A stretch of DNA of 64,000 bases from Domibacillus sp. DTU_2020_1001157_1_SI_ALB_TIR_016 (GTDB lineage Bacteria > Bacillota > Bacilli > Bacillales > Domibacillaceae), in the NCBI RefSeq assembly GCF_032341995.1, contig NZ_CP135439.1, positions 1,116,001 through 1,180,000 on the forward strand, in the 5' to 3' direction. The notes under the pieces were generated by a model. The model saw only the letters and a list, made by a program, of their open reading frames with translations, was not told where the DNA came from and did not search any database. Below are positions 47,810 to 56,695 of this stretch, one piece after another. Position 1 is the first letter of the stretch. Every line of letters starts with the position of its first letter. A program made the translations under genes and the position numbers.

Positions 47810-49471
47810 ATGAAAACAAAGCGAAAACGACTCGGTGATCTGCTGGTTGAATCCGGCCTTATTACGGAGGAACAGCTGTCTGTAGCGCTAAAAGAAAAAA
47901 AAGACAACCAGAAGCTGGGTGACGCTCTTCTCAATAGAGGCTTTATTACAGAGCAGCAGCTGATTGAAGTGCTCGAGTTTCAGCTGGGCATTCCGCATGT
48001 CAGCTTGTACCGTTATCCGGTTGACAGCAAGCTGCTTAGCCTTGTTCCGAAAGAGATAGCCAAAAAAAATGTCATCATTCCCTTGAAGAAAGAGGAAAAT
48101 CGGCTGTTTGTCGCAATGGCGGATCCGATGGATTACTTTACGGTAGAGGATTTGCGTCTTTCTACAGGCTTTCAAATTGAGACCGTTATTGCCACGAAGC
48201 AGGACATTTTACGTGCTATTAATAAATATTACGACATGGACGACTCGCTTCAGGAATTTATGCAGCAAAATCAGGACACGGCGGAATCTTCGGAAGCGGG
48301 GGAAGCAGAAGAAGATTCTCCGGTGGTGCGGCTGGTGAACCAGATTATGTCCCGGGCACTCACTGAAAAAGCGAGTGATATTCATATTGACCCGCATGAA
48401 ACCAAAGTGGTCGTCCGCATGCGGGTTGATGGTGTGCTTCAGCTTGACCGCCAGCTGCCGAAGTCCATGCTTGGCATGCTCACAGCGCGCATTAAAATTA
48501 TGGCGAATATGGATATTACCGAGCACCGCGTGCCGCAGGACGGCCGGATCAAAACCAATATTGACTTTCGGGCTGTCGACCTCCGTATTTCTACGCTTCC
48601 AACCGTGTACGGCGAAAAAATCGTCATGCGGATTTTGGATTTAAGCAGTTCATTAAATGATATGAACCAGCTTGGGTTCAATAAAGTAAATTTAAAACGG
48701 ATGGAATCCCTGCTTCAGCGCCCAAACGGGATCGTGCTCATTACCGGGCCGACCGGGTCAGGTAAGTCATCTACGCTTTATGCCGGCTTAAACCAGCTCA
48801 ATAGTGAAGAAGTCAATATTATTACAATCGAAGATCCGGTTGAGTACCAGCTTGAAGGGGTCAACCAGATTCAAGTCAACCCGAATGTAGGGCTGACATT
48901 TGCGGCGGGACTTCGGTCGATTTTGCGCCAGGACCCAAATGTCATTATGGTCGGGGAAATCCGGGACAGAGAAACGGCCGAAATTGCCATCCGTGCTTCT
49001 TTAACCGGCCACCTTGTACTGAGCACCTTACATACAAATGATTCAATCAGCAGTATTACCCGTCTTATTGATATGGGTGTTGAGCCATTTCTTGTGGCGT
49101 CTTCCCTGAGCGGCATCGTCGCCCAGCGATTAATCCGCAAAGTGTGCCGGGACTGCGGCCGGGAAGAATCTGCAACGGAGCGGGAGCGGGAGATTTTTGC
49201 CAAAAGAGGATTGAAAATTGAAAGTGTCAAACGGGGAAAAGGCTGCGCCTCCTGCAATATGACCGGCTACAAAGGCCGATTGGCGATTCACGAAGTACTG
49301 GTTGTCACGGAAGAAATGAAACGCCTTATTTTAAACAATGAACCGCTGTCGAATTTAAAACAAATGGCATTGAAGAACAAAACGATTTTTTTGCTGGATG
49401 ATGGCCTTCTGAAAATTAAACAGGGCATCACCACGACAGAAGAAGTGCTTCGTGCTGTCCTAATGGAGTAG
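47810..49471 (+). CDS. pilB: Type IV pilus extension ATPase PilB
   Basis: PilB powers pilin polymerisation. The protein has 553 residues. Residues 7-30 and 35-58 form two MshEN motifs (pattern RLG..L...G......L...L..Q; RLG and final K in the first, KLG and final Q in the second), a possible cyclic-di-GMP site. Walker A is GPTGSGKSS (about 312-320), Asp box and Walker B are VGEIRDRETAEIA, and His box is STLHTND. The tetracysteine zinc motif is CRDCG...CASC (about 445-485). It lies directly upstream of pilT and pilC. Confidence 0.96.
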   Translation: MKTKRKRLGDLLVESGLITEEQLSVALKEKKDNQKLGDALLNRGFITEQQLIEVLEFQLGIPHVSLYRYPVDSKLLSLVPKEIAKKNVIIPLKKEENRLFVAMADPMDYFTVEDLRLSTGFQIETVIATKQDILRAINKYYDMDDSLQEFMQQNQDTAESSEAGEAEEDSPVVRLVNQIMSRALTEKASDIHIDPHETKVVVRMRVDGVLQLDRQLPKSMLGMLTARIKIMANMDITEHRVPQDGRIKTNIDFRAVDLRISTLPTVYGEKIVMRILDLSSSLNDMNQLGFNKVNLKRMESLLQRPNGIVLITGPTGSGKSSTLYAGLNQLNSEEVNIITIEDPVEYQLEGVNQIQVNPNVGLTFAAGLRSILRQDPNVIMVGEIRDRETAEIAIRASLTGHLVLSTLHTNDSISSITRLIDMGVEPFLVASSLSGIVAQRLIRKVCRDCGREESATEREREIFAKRGLKIESVKRGKGCASCNMTGYKGRLAIHEVLVVTEEMKRLILNNEPLSNLKQMALKNKTIFLLDDGLLKIKQGITTTEEVLRAVLME

Positions 49472-49476
49472 AACCT

Positions 49477-50514
49477 ATGAGAGAAAAGCTTGAATTTATT
49501 TTGCGTTCCGCTTTTGAGCTGAAAGCATCCGATATTCATTTAACAGTCGGTACGGCGCCGGTCTTCCGCATTCACGGAGATTTAAAGAGATACGGAAAAG
49601 ACCCGCTGAAGCCCGCTGACACAGAAGCCATGGCAAAAGCGATTATTCCTGAACACATGTGGGACTCCTTCAAGGAAAAAGGCGAGCTTGATTTTTCATT
49701 CGGACTGCCGCGCGTATCCCGGTTCAGGGTGAACGCTTATCACCAGCGCAATTGTATCGCCCTGGCATTTCGGGTGATTGCGTCCGGCGTGCCGACACTT
49801 GAAGAGCTGCATATGCCGGAAATCCTGAAAAAAGTGTCCGAGCGTCCGCACGGGCTTGTACTTGTGACCGGGCCGACCGGCTCGGGAAAATCAACGACGC
49901 TTGCCAGTATGATTGATTACTTAAACCGCAATACGAGAAAGCACATTATTACGCTTGAAGATCCGATTGAATACCTGCATAAGCATGGAAAATGCATTAT
50001 CGACCAGCGAGAAGTCGGCTATGATACGCAGTCATTTGCCAACGGGCTTCGTGCGGCCCTGCGCCAGGACCCGGATGTGATTTTAGTGGGAGAGATGCGC
50101 GATCTTGAAACGATTCAAACGGCGATTACAGCGGCTGAAACGGGACATCTCGTGTTCGCGACGCTTCATACATCCAGTGCGCCAGCGACCATTGAACGGA
50201 TTATTGATGTGTTTCCAGCTGAGCAGCAGCCGCAAATCCGGACCCAGCTTGCGACCGTGCTGACCGCTGTTATTGCCCAGCGCTTGTTCCCAACCGCAGA
50301 TTTAAAGGGACGGCGCGCTGCGCTTGAAATTATGCTGAACAACTCGGCGGTAGCCAATTTAATCCGCTCGGAAAAAGTGCACCAAATTATTAATGTCATT
50401 CAAACATCGAAAGCACAAGGGATGCAGCTGATGGCAGACCATGCTCAGGAGCTGTTTCGTCAGGAGGCTGTTTCTAAATCGGCCCTGCTTCCTTACTTAA
50501 GAGAAAGGGATTAA
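49477..50514 (+). CDS. pilT: Type IV pilus retraction ATPase PilT
   Basis: PilT depolymerises the pilus for twitching and retraction. The 345 residues are typical. It starts with the PilT N-domain (SAFELKASDIHLTVGTAPVFRIHG). Walker A is GPTGSGKST (about 132-140), Walker B region GEMRDLETIQTAITAAETGH, and the C-terminal retraction motif appears as AVANLIRSEK (canonical AIRNLIRE). Its presence, besides PilB, sets this locus apart from competence pseudopilus operons, which have one ATPase. It starts 5 bases after pilB. Confidence 0.96.
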   Translation: MREKLEFILRSAFELKASDIHLTVGTAPVFRIHGDLKRYGKDPLKPADTEAMAKAIIPEHMWDSFKEKGELDFSFGLPRVSRFRVNAYHQRNCIALAFRVIASGVPTLEELHMPEILKKVSERPHGLVLVTGPTGSGKSTTLASMIDYLNRNTRKHIITLEDPIEYLHKHGKCIIDQREVGYDTQSFANGLRAALRQDPDVILVGEMRDLETIQTAITAAETGHLVFATLHTSSAPATIERIIDVFPAEQQPQIRTQLATVLTAVIAQRLFPTADLKGRRAALEIMLNNSAVANLIRSEKVHQIINVIQTSKAQGMQLMADHAQELFRQEAVSKSALLPYLRERD

Positions 50515-50518
50515 CGGA

Positions 50519-51733
50519 ATGGCTAAATTCGCATACACCGGAAGAGACCGCCGCGGGCCGAAAAAAGGCACGCTGACCGCTAACTCTAAAAAAGAAGCAA
50601 TTGAAAAGCTGCAGTCAAACGGTATTCGGGTCAAAGAAATTGAACAGAAGCCGGAAGCCTTTTGGGAGCAGGATATTATCATCGGGCGGGCGGTTAAGCT
50701 TGAGCATATGGTTATTTTTTTGCGCCAGTTCGCGGCGCTTCTACAGGCGGGCGTTACTGTCGTCGATTCCGCCTTTATTCTTTCCCAGCAAACCGACAGC
50801 AAGCCGCTCAAGCGGGCGCTGATGAATATGGAAATGGAAATGCGGGAAGGCCGTCCGCTGTCAGAAGCCGCTGCCAAGCAAAAAAAAATCTTCGAGCCAT
50901 TGTTTATTAATATGCTGAAAGCCGGAGAAGCGACGGGAACGCTTGACCAGACCTTCAGCGATCTCGCTGTTCACTACGAGCGGCAGCACCGCACCCGCCA
51001 AAAAGTCATTTCGGCGCTTGCCTACCCGGTTGTCGTAGGGATCGTCGCCGTTTGTGTCGTGATCTTTTTGCTCGTTTCCGTTGTGCCGACATTTGTGAAT
51101 ATGTTTGAAGACTTTGGCGGAGAACTGCCGGCGATCACGAAGTTTGTGATCAACGCGAGTGAATGGATGCAGCGATTCTGGTATATGATTGCCCTGCTTG
51201 CGGGAGCAGCGGCAGGAGCCATTTGGCTTATGCGCCGCCGCCCGGAATCAAAAATGTACCTAGACTATGCGATTTTGCGCATGCCCATCTTCGGGAATTT
51301 AATGCGAAAAGCAGTGCTTGCCCGGATGACCCGTACACTCAGCTCGTTGTTTTCCAACTCCGTGCCTATTTTGCGGGCAATGGATATTACCGGCGAGGTC
51401 GTTGGAAATGAAGTGATTGCCGGTGTAATCCGCCAGTCAAGGCAGTCGCTGGAGTGCGGGGAGTCGATCACAGGACCGATGCAGCGCCACTGGGCATTTC
51501 CGCCGCTTTTGCATCAAATGGTGGCGATTGGGGAAGAAACGGGTTCGCTCGATCAAATGCTGTCAAAGGTTGCGGACTTTTACGAGGCCGAAGTGGAAAC
51601 AGTCACGGACCGGTTAAAAGCCCTTATCGAACCGCTTATGATTGTTCTGCTTGCGGCCATTGTCGGGACCATTGTCATTTCGGTCATGGTGCCGATGTTT
51701 GAAATCTTTAATACGGTGCAGGAAAGTGGTTAA
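50519..51733 (+). CDS. pilC: Type IV pilus inner-membrane platform PilC
   Basis: PilC is the integral membrane platform that couples the ATPases to pilin. The 404 residues contain two T2SF domains (about 65-190 and 270-395), each with long helices. Membrane segments are at about 165-190, 215-240 and 375-398. Typical parts are FLRQFAALLQAGV, ALMNMEMEMREGRPLSEA and MVAIGEETGSLDQML. It starts 4 bases after pilT. The segment is G+C-rich (a 60-base sample at 51181-51240 has 63% G+C). Confidence 0.95.
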   Translation: MAKFAYTGRDRRGPKKGTLTANSKKEAIEKLQSNGIRVKEIEQKPEAFWEQDIIIGRAVKLEHMVIFLRQFAALLQAGVTVVDSAFILSQQTDSKPLKRALMNMEMEMREGRPLSEAAAKQKKIFEPLFINMLKAGEATGTLDQTFSDLAVHYERQHRTRQKVISALAYPVVVGIVAVCVVIFLLVSVVPTFVNMFEDFGGELPAITKFVINASEWMQRFWYMIALLAGAAAGAIWLMRRRPESKMYLDYAILRMPIFGNLMRKAVLARMTRTLSSLFSNSVPILRAMDITGEVVGNEVIAGVIRQSRQSLECGESITGPMQRHWAFPPLLHQMVAIGEETGSLDQMLSKVADFYEAEVETVTDRLKALIEPLMIVLLAAIVGTIVISVMVPMFEIFNTVQESG

Positions 51734-51769
51734 ATGTGCTAATTGTTGAGATTTTTTTCCTATATTTCA

Positions 51770-51798
51770 TTGCTTTTGTCTTTGGTAATAAGTAGAAT
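51770..51798 (+). promoter_or_regulatory. Major pilin promoter
   Basis: TTGCTT (51770-51775) and TAGAAT (51793-51798) have a 17-base spacer. A separate promoter here fits the high dose needed for the major pilin. The leader is about 50 bases. Confidence 0.7.
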
Positions 51799-51856
51799 AC
51801 TAGTGTTGGTGTCCTAATACGATACTTATTGTCGAAAAAAGAGAGGAGAAAGAAAT

Positions 51857-52363
51857 ATGTTAAACGCACTAAAACGCCGCATAAAAAACGAAAAAGGGTT
51901 AACCCTGATTGAGCTTTTGGCGGTTGTCGTGATCCTGGGTATTATTGCTGCTATTGCGATTCCGGCTATTGGGGGGTTAATTGATAACTCGAAGAAAGAT
52001 GCGCATGTTGCAAACGCGACGCAGATGATTAACTCTGCAAAAACATACGTAGCTAGTCATCCAAACACTGCAACTACAGATATTTCCTTACAAAACCTTA
52101 TTGATCAAGGACTTATTGATGAACCAGAGGACCCGGATACTGGTGAAAAAGGGACAAATGGTTACGATACTGCTGCTTCTAAAGTTACAATTACAAAAAA
52201 CAGCTCTACTCCAGCAACGGTTGGCACTGATGGTAAAACCACCGCTGAAGCCAAAGCTGTTACTTACTCATACTCAGTTCTGTTAAAAGGTAAAGAACGT
52301 GGCATCACAGGAAATGCTGGAGAGCTTAATCGTGATAAAGTTTTAGCTGCACAGAAAAGATAA
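51857..52363 (+). CDS. pilA: Major type IV pilin (PilA/PilE-like)
   Basis: The 168-residue prepilin has a short leader (MLNALKRRIKNEKG, cut after Gly), then LTLIELLAVVVILGIIAAIA with Glu +5. The globular part is Thr/Ser/Lys-rich and has no cysteine, unlike the minor pilins. It has its own promoter and the strong binding site AGAGGAG. A following GTDGKTTAEAKAVTYSYSVLLKG stretch is beta-rich. It is likely the major subunit because of the separate promoter and spacing. Confidence 0.88.
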   Translation: MLNALKRRIKNEKGLTLIELLAVVVILGIIAAIAIPAIGGLIDNSKKDAHVANATQMINSAKTYVASHPNTATTDISLQNLIDQGLIDEPEDPDTGEKGTNGYDTAASKVTITKNSSTPATVGTDGKTTAEAKAVTYSYSVLLKGKERGITGNAGELNRDKVLAAQKR

Positions 52364-53107
52364 ATGATTAATCTTACTATCCTCCTTTACGGCCTCCTAT
52401 TCGGCTCGTTCTTTAACGTCGTCGGGCTCCGGGTACCGGACGGGAAGTCGATTGTAAAGCCGCGCAGCGCCTGTTCGCTGTGCGGCCATCAAATGACGGC
52501 GCGTGATTTGGTGCCGGTACTGTCTTATGTGTTCTTGAAAGGGCGCTGCCGCAAATGCGGTGCGAACATATCGGTCATTTATCCTCTAACAGAGCTGGCT
52601 GCAGCGCTGTTATTTTTGTATGCATATGTATTATATGGATTCAGTGCGCCATTTTGGATGGCGATTTTGTTGTTTTCGATGCTGTTGATTATTGTCGTGT
52701 CGGATGCGGCGTATATGCTCATTCCCGATAAAATCTTATTGTTTTTTCTGCCGCTGTTTGCGGTGATGCGTTTTATCGATCCGCTCGATCCGTGGTGGGA
52801 TACGCTGCTTGGCGCGGCGGTCGGCTTCGTTCTGCTTTTGCTCATTGCTGTCGTATCAAAAGGCGGAATGGGCGGCGGGGACATTAAGCTGTTTGGCGTG
52901 CTCGGGTTTGTGCTCGGTACCAAGCTTGTACTGCTGACGTTTTTGCTTGCCTGCTTTTTCGGGGCGGCGATTGGGCTCATTTTAATGGCGGCCGGCATCG
53001 TCAAGCGCGGAAAGCCAATGCCCTTTGGTCCGTATATTGCTCTTGCGGCTGTAGCTGCTTATACACATGGTGAAGCCATGATCCGCTGGTATCTTCAGTT
53101 TTTTTAA
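52364..53107 (+). CDS. pilD: Prepilin peptidase PilD/ComC
   Basis: PilD cuts the prepilin leader and N-methylates the new end. The protein has 247 residues. The N-terminal zinc-type domain has CSLCG (about residue 37) and CRKCG (about 64). The two catalytic aspartates lie in VVSDAAYMLIPD (about 120) and GGGD (about 172). Seven or eight membrane helices are visible. The gene is at the place of comC in B. subtilis (between folC and spoIIB) and starts right after the pilin stop. Confidence 0.96.
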   Translation: MINLTILLYGLLFGSFFNVVGLRVPDGKSIVKPRSACSLCGHQMTARDLVPVLSYVFLKGRCRKCGANISVIYPLTELAAALLFLYAYVLYGFSAPFWMAILLFSMLLIIVVSDAAYMLIPDKILLFFLPLFAVMRFIDPLDPWWDTLLGAAVGFVLLLLIAVVSKGGMGGGDIKLFGVLGFVLGTKLVLLTFLLACFFGAAIGLILMAAGIVKRGKPMPFGPYIALAAVAAYTHGEAMIRWYLQFF

Positions 53108-53122
53108 AAGGAGAAAAGAAGA

Positions 53123-54073
53123 ATGGCGCTGCGTTTATTTCAAAAAAAAGATAGAACGATCAATTTTACAATTACAGATGAAGCAATTCGTTTTGTGGAG
53201 CTGCGCCAGTCTGACCCCATTGTCATTGAAAAATTTGGCGAACGGCAGCTGCCGGAGGGATTGATTGTACAGGGTGATCTTGTGAAGATCGATGAGCTGC
53301 AGGATATTTTGGACAATATCGTAGATGAGTGGAAGCTGAAAAAACGGAATATCCGCTTTACTATTCCGGACCGGTTTGTGGCGATCAAAGAAGAAAAAGT
53401 GGACCGTGATTTAACATTGGATGAAATTAAAAACTTCTTTTTTATGCAAATCGGTTCGACTATCCATCTGCCGTTTGATGAGCCGGTTTTTGATGTGGTC
53501 GTAACGGGCTATGAAGAAACGAAGCAGACGGTTCTTCTTGTAGCGGCGCCGGAGCAGGTCATGGAGGAGTACGCAGGCTTGTTCGAACATGCCCGGCTGA
53601 AACCGGCCGCTGCCGATATCGCACCGCTCGCTGTTTACCGGCTGTTTCATGCCGGAGGGCAGACGGAGGAGGAAGCTCACGAGCTGATTATTCATTTGAA
53701 AAAAAACGTCATGACGCTGTCTATTTTTCACCGGCACCAGCTCAAATTTATAAAGCCGGTGTTTATTGAAAAAAGTGAAGATGTACTTGAAATAGAAGAA
53801 ACAGAGGAAAGCGGCGGTTTGGCAGATGCGCTGTCTGAAATTGAAAAAGTCATCAACTTCTATGAAAATTCTGTTCACGGCGGACAAGTGAAAATTGACC
53901 GGATGTTATTTACCGGCTATCATTCCCAGCGGACGTTTGCTGAGCAATTTATCCGACAGTCTTTTGATGTGCCTCTTCGAACCGATGAAGCAATCAGCAT
54001 GGATACAAAGCAGAACGAGGAGCTTCCGCCCGCTTTTTACGCAGCGGCTGGCCTTGCATTGAAAGATGGGTGA
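53123..54073 (+). CDS. pilM: Pilus assembly protein PilM
   Basis: PilM is the actin-like cytoplasmic protein that binds the PilN N-terminus. The protein has 316 residues with an ATPase fold: FTITDEAIRFVELRQ (residues 13-27), RFTIPDRFVAIKEE, VLLVAAPEQVMEEYAGLFEHA and MLFTGYHSQRTF. RBS AAAGGAGAA. pilN follows after 6 bases. Confidence 0.92.
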   Translation: MALRLFQKKDRTINFTITDEAIRFVELRQSDPIVIEKFGERQLPEGLIVQGDLVKIDELQDILDNIVDEWKLKKRNIRFTIPDRFVAIKEEKVDRDLTLDEIKNFFFMQIGSTIHLPFDEPVFDVVVTGYEETKQTVLLVAAPEQVMEEYAGLFEHARLKPAAADIAPLAVYRLFHAGGQTEEEAHELIIHLKKNVMTLSIFHRHQLKFIKPVFIEKSEDVLEIEETEESGGLADALSEIEKVINFYENSVHGGQVKIDRMLFTGYHSQRTFAEQFIRQSFDVPLRTDEAISMDTKQNEELPPAFYAAAGLALKDG

Positions 54074-54079
54074 GTATGC

Positions 54080-54688
54080 ATGTTAATCGATATTAATCTA
54101 CTTCCGGCCAAACGAAAAAAAAATATCCCTCTTTTTGTCTGGCTCCTAACGGGCGCGGCAGTGCTGGCGGCAGGCCTTGCTCTTTTTGCGGCTGTCCATA
54201 TCAAGCAGGGGCAGGTCGAGCGGGCTGAAAAGGAACTTGCGGCCCAGCAGCAGCTGCGGGAAGCACTTGAACAAGCGGCGCAGAATGCCAGCTCCGGTAC
54301 TCAAACAAGTGCAGACCAGCTCCAGCAGGCGGCAGAGTGGTCACAAACAAGGCGGCTGCCCGCTTCACCAATTTTGGAGCACCTTGTATCCCTTTTGCCG
54401 GAACGCGGTTTTTTCCAGGCGATATCTTATGTAAGCGACGAGGCGATGAATTTAACGGTTCAATTTGATACGAGCAGGGAAGGAGCTTACTATCTGGCTG
54501 AATTAAAAGATTCAGAATGGGTGGAAAGCGCGTCGATTCTTCAAGTAGATACCTCAGTGGATGAAACGGAAGAAGAAGCGAAACAAATTCTTGAATTAAC
54601 CGATGGGCTTCCGCGTTATTTAGTGCAGTATGAAATTGTATTTAACCGGCAGGCTGTCCTGCAAAAGGTGGAGGAAGCGAAAAAATGA
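54080..54688 (+). CDS. pilN: Pilus assembly protein PilN
   Basis: PilN is a bitopic protein linking PilM to PilO. The protein has 202 residues. The N-terminal INLLPAKRKKN (residues 4-14) is the PilM-binding INLLP motif. One membrane helix (about 17-37) is followed by a coiled coil (about 45-85) and a ferredoxin-like C-terminal domain. The stop overlaps pilO by 4 bases. Confidence 0.92.
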   Translation: MLIDINLLPAKRKKNIPLFVWLLTGAAVLAAGLALFAAVHIKQGQVERAEKELAAQQQLREALEQAAQNASSGTQTSADQLQQAAEWSQTRRLPASPILEHLVSLLPERGFFQAISYVSDEAMNLTVQFDTSREGAYYLAELKDSEWVESASILQVDTSVDETEEEAKQILELTDGLPRYLVQYEIVFNRQAVLQKVEEAKK

Positions 54689-55494
54689 GCAAAAAAAACA
54701 TTTATATAAGCGTGTTTCTCATTTTAATCCTCCTCCTATTCATTTATTGTTACTTTGCTTTTTACCGGACGGCCGCTGTAAAGCTCGAAACAGTAGAGCG
54801 AGAAAAGCAGGCAGAAGAAACACTGGTCGCAGCGCTTGAAGCAAACAGCGGCGGATCTGGTATAAAAGGCCCGTCTGTTGCGACAAGTTCTCTGCAAAAC
54901 AAAGTGCCGGTCAAGCCGATGAGTGACAAGCTGATGCTCGATTTCGAAAAAGCCGAATTGTTATCCGACAGCTTGATCACAGCAATTGTGTTTACCGAAG
55001 GAGAAGAAGAAACACAGCCTGTTTCAGAGGAAGAAAGCAATACAGACGAAACGCCGGAAAATCCGGATACAGCTGCAGATGAAGAAAATGCTTCAGAGGA
55101 AGAACAGGCAAATGAGCCGGAAGAGGAAAATATCACGGACGGTACAGAAGCCGAGACGGATGCTCAAGAGGAGCCCCTTCCGGAAGAAACACTGCCAGCG
55201 GGTATTGGAAAAATCCGCGCCCAGCTGACTATAGAATCACCCGGATTTGCAGAGATGAATGCTTTTATCGACTCGGTTGAAAATCAGATGAGAATGATCC
55301 GCGTGGAGCAGCTGGAATTTACCGGGCCGGAAGAAGCGGAGAAAATAAAAGGGTCGAATGAACCGGTCACGTACAATTTGACTGTTGCCGCGTATTATAT
55401 GCCGGAGCTGACGGATCTTTTCGAAGATACGCCAGAAGTGGATGCGCCGGACCCTGCCAATAAACAAGATCCGTTTGCAGCCATAGAAGAGTAA
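54685..55494 (+). CDS. pilO: PilO-like pilus assembly protein with acidic insert
   Basis: The 269-residue bitopic protein has one N-terminal helix (VFLILILLLFIYCYFAF, about residues 7-23). A region with LLSDSLITAIVF follows, then a long Glu/Asp/Thr-rich insert (about 107-175), and a C-terminal strand-helix domain (IRAQLTIESPGFAEMNAFIDSVENQ). Position after pilN and topology support PilO. The acidic insert is unusual for the family. Confidence 0.82.
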   Translation: MSKKNIYISVFLILILLLFIYCYFAFYRTAAVKLETVEREKQAEETLVAALEANSGGSGIKGPSVATSSLQNKVPVKPMSDKLMLDFEKAELLSDSLITAIVFTEGEEETQPVSEEESNTDETPENPDTAADEENASEEEQANEPEEENITDGTEAETDAQEEPLPEETLPAGIGKIRAQLTIESPGFAEMNAFIDSVENQMRMIRVEQLEFTGPEEAEKIKGSNEPVTYNLTVAAYYMPELTDLFEDTPEVDAPDPANKQDPFAAIEE

Positions 55495-55495
55495 T

Positions 55496-55915
55496 ATGAA
55501 GATAAATGAAAAAGGCTACACCCTAATAGAGCTGCTCGCTATAGTAGTCATTCTTGGTATCATTTCAGCTATTGCCGTTGTCGGCATCGGCCGCTTGATT
55601 GAGCAGTCAAAAGAAAAAGCATTTGTTGCACAGGCTCTTCATTTCAAAGAAGCGGCAGCATTGTTTGTGACAAATGAGCGGGTCGAAAATCCGGATGCGA
55701 TACCTGAACGCGTGACTTACAAACAGCTGTATGAAAAAGGATTGGTAGAGAAAGTGATCGACCCATTTACAGACAAACTGCTCGATCCGGACGAGAACGA
55801 AACCTACGTCGGTATTCGCTCAAACGGGTCTGTTTATAAAGTTTGTTTGTATGGTGAAGGAAAACAGCTTTGCCCCGATACACTGGCAGGTTTAGAAGAA
55901 AAGAATATTAAATAA
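55496..55915 (+). CDS. Minor type IV pilin
   Basis: The 139-residue prepilin has leader MKINEKG and then YTLIELLAIVVILGIISAIAVVGI, with Gly -1 and Glu +5. Two C-terminal cysteines (VCLYGEGKQLC) form a likely disulfide loop. It resembles the major pilin at the N-terminus but is shorter. It lies 1 base after pilO and ends the pilus run. Confidence 0.88.
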   Translation: MKINEKGYTLIELLAIVVILGIISAIAVVGIGRLIEQSKEKAFVAQALHFKEAAALFVTNERVENPDAIPERVTYKQLYEKGLVEKVIDPFTDKLLDPDENETYVGIRSNGSVYKVCLYGEGKQLCPDTLAGLEEKNIK

Positions 55916-55917
55916 GA

Positions 55918-55951
55918 GAAAGAACAAAGCGTCCTGCGTTTTGTTCTTTTT
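55918..55951 (+). terminator. Terminator of pilus operon
   Basis: AAAGAACAAA and TTTGTTCTTT (within 55919-55949) flank a loop with inner GCG/TGC pairing and continue into T's. Confidence 0.82.
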
Positions 55952-55994
55952 TAATAGATTCGTCGTATATATAGAGTGATGAGGAGGGATAGAC

Positions 55995-56585
55995 ATGGAA
56001 GAGCCGGACTGGACACGCCGGGATGGAGAAGTATTGATTTGGCAGCTTCCTGGTGAAGAAACGGTGCTGCAGAAGCCGAAGAAAAAGCCTGCTTTAAAAG
56101 CGGGGACAGGAATCTTAATCATTGTTGCTGCTCTTTTAACAGGCAGTGTATTTGGGCTGTTAATGATGAGCGCGGTTCCGGATCAAAAATCAGCCAAACA
56201 AGTGCAGGCATCGGGTGCACCTACTGAGCAGGCGCCGTCAGAAGAGGAGTCGGCCGAAAAAGGAACAGCCGCTTCCGAAAAAAGTATTTCGCTGTTTGTT
56301 CTTCAAGGAGGGCTTTATTCCACAAAATCGGCGGCAGACGAAGCAGCTGCTGCATCAGAAGAGCGAGCTGCTGTTCTTTCATCAGAGAAGCAATACAGCA
56401 TGATCTACGGTGTTTTTTTCTCCAAACCCGAAGCGGATCAAGCCGAGCGTCAATTGGAAGCGGGCGGAACAGCCGCTTATGTAAAAGAAACGAAAGTCAC
56501 TGTTTCAAGCGAAGAAGAAAAAGTGTTAAAAAAAGCGGCAGAGGATCAGCAGCTGGAAGAAGCTGCCTCGATTCTGTCACCGTAG
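55995..56585 (+). CDS. spoIIB: SpoIIB-like SPOR-domain protein, short
   Basis: In B. subtilis SpoIIB (332 residues), between comC and maf, localises to the sporulation septum and helps engulfment. Here the protein has 196 residues: a cytoplasmic N-terminus, one membrane helix (AGTGILIIVAALLTGSVFGLLMMS, about 36-59), a Ser/Glu linker, and a C-terminal SPOR-like peptidoglycan-binding region (SLFVLQGGLYSTKSAADEAA, YSMIYGVFFSKPEADQAERQL). The call rests on position and architecture. RBS GAGGAGG. Confidence 0.78.
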   Translation: MEEPDWTRRDGEVLIWQLPGEETVLQKPKKKPALKAGTGILIIVAALLTGSVFGLLMMSAVPDQKSAKQVQASGAPTEQAPSEEESAEKGTAASEKSISLFVLQGGLYSTKSAADEAAAASEERAAVLSSEKQYSMIYGVFFSKPEADQAERQLEAGGTAAYVKETKVTVSSEEEKVLKKAAEDQQLEEAASILSP

Positions 56586-56609
56586 CCTGCCTCCATCCGG
56601 CGGGTTTTT
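56586..56609 (+). terminator. Terminator after spoIIB-like gene
   Basis: CCTGCC (56586-56591) pairs with GGCGGG (56599-56604, one G-U), followed by TTTTT. Confidence 0.7.
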
Positions 56610-56695
56610 ATTGTTTGCCGGTACGTTGTTTGATATGATAAACGCGTAACTCCCAATGACTCTTTATATCCAACCAAAAGGAAAGGTGATCCTCT

